Below, one piece after another: positions 7,069 through 8,290 of a stretch of 8,290 nucleotides of DNA. Below the pieces are notes generated by a model. That model saw only the letters and a list, made by a program, of their open reading frames with translations, was not told the origin of the DNA and did no database searches. This DNA is from Planktothrix sp. UBA8402 (GTDB lineage Bacteria; Cyanobacteriota; Cyanobacteriia; Cyanobacteriales; Microcoleaceae), in assembly GCA_003456035.1 (NCBI GenBank), contig DMPJ01000234.1, positions 1 to 8,290 on the forward strand. Reading direction: 5' to 3'. The position numbers and the translations under genes are program-made. Position 1 is the first letter of the stretch. Each line of letters opens with the position of its first letter.

Positions 7069-7092
7069 TAAATTTTAAGGAATTATTGATCT

Positions 7093-7959
7093 GTGACTGT
7101 ACAAAAAAATCCCCTAGTTAAACCTTTTTTAAAATGGGCAGGAGGGAAACGGCAATTATTACCTGAAATTCTCAAATATCTTCCTAAAAATATCGGTAAA
7201 ACTACATATTTTGAACCCTTTTTGGGGGGGGGCGCACTTTTATTTGAGTTGCAGCCGAAACAAGCAATTGTTAATGATAGTAACAGGGAATTAATTAATT
7301 GTTATCAAGTGATTAAAGATGATGTTGAAGAACTGATTGAGATTTTAAAACTTCACAAAGCGAGAAATTCAAAAGAATATTATGATGATCTGCGGGAAAT
7401 GGATCGTTTAAAACAGTATAATAAATTCTCTAAAGCCGAAAAAGCTGCTAGAATTATTTATTTAAACAAAACTTGTTATAATGGATTATTTAGAGTTAAT
7501 TCTAAAGGACAGTTTAATGTTCCTTTTGGTAGTTATAAAAATCCCAATATATTAGATGAAGCTGTATTAAGAGGAGTTAACAATTATTTTAATCAAAATA
7601 CAGTAACTTTTTTAAATCGTGATTTTGCTGAAGCTGTTAAAGATGCAAAAAAAGGCGATTTTATCTATTTTGATCCTCCTTATGATCCGGTTTCTAATAC
7701 CGCTTCTTTTACCGGATATGACGTTAATGGATTTAATCAAAATGAACAAAAACGTTTAAAACAAGTGGTTGATGAATTAACCGAAAAAGGATGTAATGTA
7801 ATGTTGAGTAATTCATCAACAAGTTTTATTTTGGATTTGTATAAAGATTATAAGGAAACAATAAAAACCGTTTCTGCAACCCGTAGTATTAACTCTAATG
7901 CTCTTAAGCGAGGTAAAATTAATGAGGTTTTAGTGTTAAATTATGTTCCCAAACATTAA
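7093..7959 (+). CDS. dam: Dam-family DNA adenine N6-methyltransferase (D12 class)
   Basis: This 288-residue protein carries the alpha-group adenine methylase order: motif X, FLKWAGGKRQLL (12-23); motif I, FEPFLGGGALLF (40-51), which binds SAM; a target-recognition region with LNKTCYNGLFRVN (124-136) and FNVPFGSYK (141-149); and the catalytic motif IV DPPY (194-197). The resemblance to Dam/MboI/DpnII-type enzymes predicts methylation of A in GATC, which is an inference from family, not shown by sequence. It starts at GTG: an in-frame TGA at 7087-7089 lies just upstream, TAAGGA sits 11 bases before the GTG, and the next Met is residue 104. No restriction gene is adjacent in the window, so it looks solitary. 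Oddity: glycines 45-47 are written by a run of nine G (7224-7232), a possible slippage site. Confidence 0.93.
   Translation: MTVQKNPLVKPFLKWAGGKRQLLPEILKYLPKNIGKTTYFEPFLGGGALLFELQPKQAIVNDSNRELINCYQVIKDDVEELIEILKLHKARNSKEYYDDLREMDRLKQYNKFSKAEKAARIIYLNKTCYNGLFRVNSKGQFNVPFGSYKNPNILDEAVLRGVNNYFNQNTVTFLNRDFAEAVKDAKKGDFIYFDPPYDPVSNTASFTGYDVNGFNQNEQKRLKQVVDELTEKGCNVMLSNSSTSFILDLYKDYKETIKTVSATRSINSNALKRGKINEVLVLNYVPKH
7224..7232 (+). repeat. Nine-G homopolymer inside the dam SAM-binding motif
   Basis: The run covers the last base of Leu44 and the codons GGG GGG GG(C) for Gly45-47 of motif I. By hand translation, one extra G gives a TGA five codons after the third GGG, and one fewer G gives a TAA about 20 codons later, so either slip removes the catalytic part. 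It is the longest G run in the window; the next is seven, at 3955-3961. Confidence 0.9.
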
Positions 7960-7983
7960 AATACATGAACAACAAAAAAACAG

Positions 7984-8008
7984 GAAAAAATGATATATTG
8001 ATTTTTTC
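7984..8008. terminator. AT-rich inverted repeat after dam, possible terminator
   Basis: GAAAAAAT (7984-7991) and ATTTTTTC (8001-8008) form a perfect 8-bp stem around a 9-base loop, 25 bases after the dam stop codon. The six-T arm could serve as the U-run of a weak intrinsic terminator, but the stem has a single G-C pair, so termination strength is doubtful. The rest of the 193-base gap to the cupin gene holds no other element I can support. Confidence 0.35.
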
Positions 8009-8152
8009 ATCCCACTTGAATCCCTACGTTTAACCCCATAGAGTTTATCCAAAAGTTAAAAGATTTCTCCCCCAGAACAGTTTCGTGCAAAACTAGGACA
8101 CGACGTAACGATATAAACCGCTCAACCATTACACAGTAAGGAAGGATGAGTT

Positions 8153-8290
8153 GTGAAGCAATCCCCAATTTCAGCAGAATTGATTTCAGCGCCGCTCGGT
8201 AAGACAATATACCCAGAGCCTTATGCTTCCCTTATGAAGGGACGACAAAAGCGAAAACTGGGTGAGTATTTTGGGTTGACTCATTTTGGA
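8153..8290 (+). CDS. Cupin-domain protein, N-terminal fragment (3' end outside window)
   Basis: Only 46 codons are present before the window ends. The fragment starts MKQSPISAEL and continues through YPEPYASLMKGRQKRKLGEYF to GLTHFG. This matches the N-terminus I remember for small cupin (double-stranded beta-helix) proteins of the COG3837 type, in which a sequence like PEPY---(M)-GR-KR-LG--FGLT-FG precedes the cupin barrel. The barrel with any metal-binding histidines lies outside, so this is a family guess from the N-terminus and the function is unknown. The GTG start is well supported: an in-frame TGA at 8147-8149 precludes anything earlier, and the strong ribosome site TAAGGAAGGA (8137-8146) lies six bases upstream. 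The gene follows dam on the same strand with a 193-base gap, so it is probably independent. Confidence 0.7.
   Translation, partial: MKQSPISAELISAPLGKTIYPEPYASLMKGRQKRKLGEYFGLTHFG

Noticed and set aside
8020..8139. 39-codon open stretch on the plus strand (IPTFNPIEFIQKLKDF...)
   Set aside because: It is bounded by a TGA at 8017-8019 and a TAA at 8137-8139, has no ATG/GTG/TTG start with a ribosome site, and is not recognisable. It could be a gene remnant but cannot be supported.
8007..8207. Open frame of 66 codons on the minus strand near the right end
   Set aside because: It lies antisense to the start of the cupin gene, which has a strong ribosome site and family-like sequence. The minus-strand translation resembles nothing I know.

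Overview
The window looks like an ordinary chromosomal stretch of a cyanobacterium, most likely a filamentous Oscillatoriales-type genome (Planktothrix/Oscillatoria-like; the genus is a guess). The evidence is an AT-rich background, five copies of the cyanobacterial HIP1 octamer GCGATCGC, short hairpin repeats and an AATTAAG heptanucleotide repeat between genes, and gene families common in this phylum (pentapeptide repeats, TPR proteins, a Dnd-related methyltransferase). No rRNA, tRNA, CRISPR array, transposase or phage gene is visible. No gene-free stretch exceeds about 200 bases.

Layout, left to right: the 3' part of a TPR protein gene (+, cut by the window edge); a convergent intergenic hairpin; a pentapeptide-repeat protein gene (-); an 805-residue putative methyltransferase gene of the DNA-phosphorothioation-associated family (-), 57 bases upstream of the pentapeptide gene and possibly cotranscribed with it; a divergent intergenic region with an AATTAAG repeat; a class B penicillin-binding protein 2 gene (+); a hairpin repeat; a Tat-exported, purple-acid-phosphatase-like metallophosphoesterase gene (+); a Dam-type adenine methyltransferase gene (+) with its own extended -10 promoter; an AT-rich inverted repeat; and the first 46 codons of a cupin protein gene (+), cut by the right edge.

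Functionally the window is mixed. PBP2 builds peptidoglycan in the periplasm and the phosphoesterase is probably exported. The two methyltransferase-like proteins point to DNA modification, but no dndB-E gene and no restriction endonuclease is present here, so both look solitary within the window. The two most interesting points are (1) the methyltransferase core of the 805-residue protein is flanked by two diverged copies of the same roughly 220-240-residue domain, and (2) the SAM-binding glycine motif of the Dam enzyme is encoded by a run of nine G, where a one-base slip in either direction leads to an early stop: a possible on/off switch for genome-wide GATC methylation.
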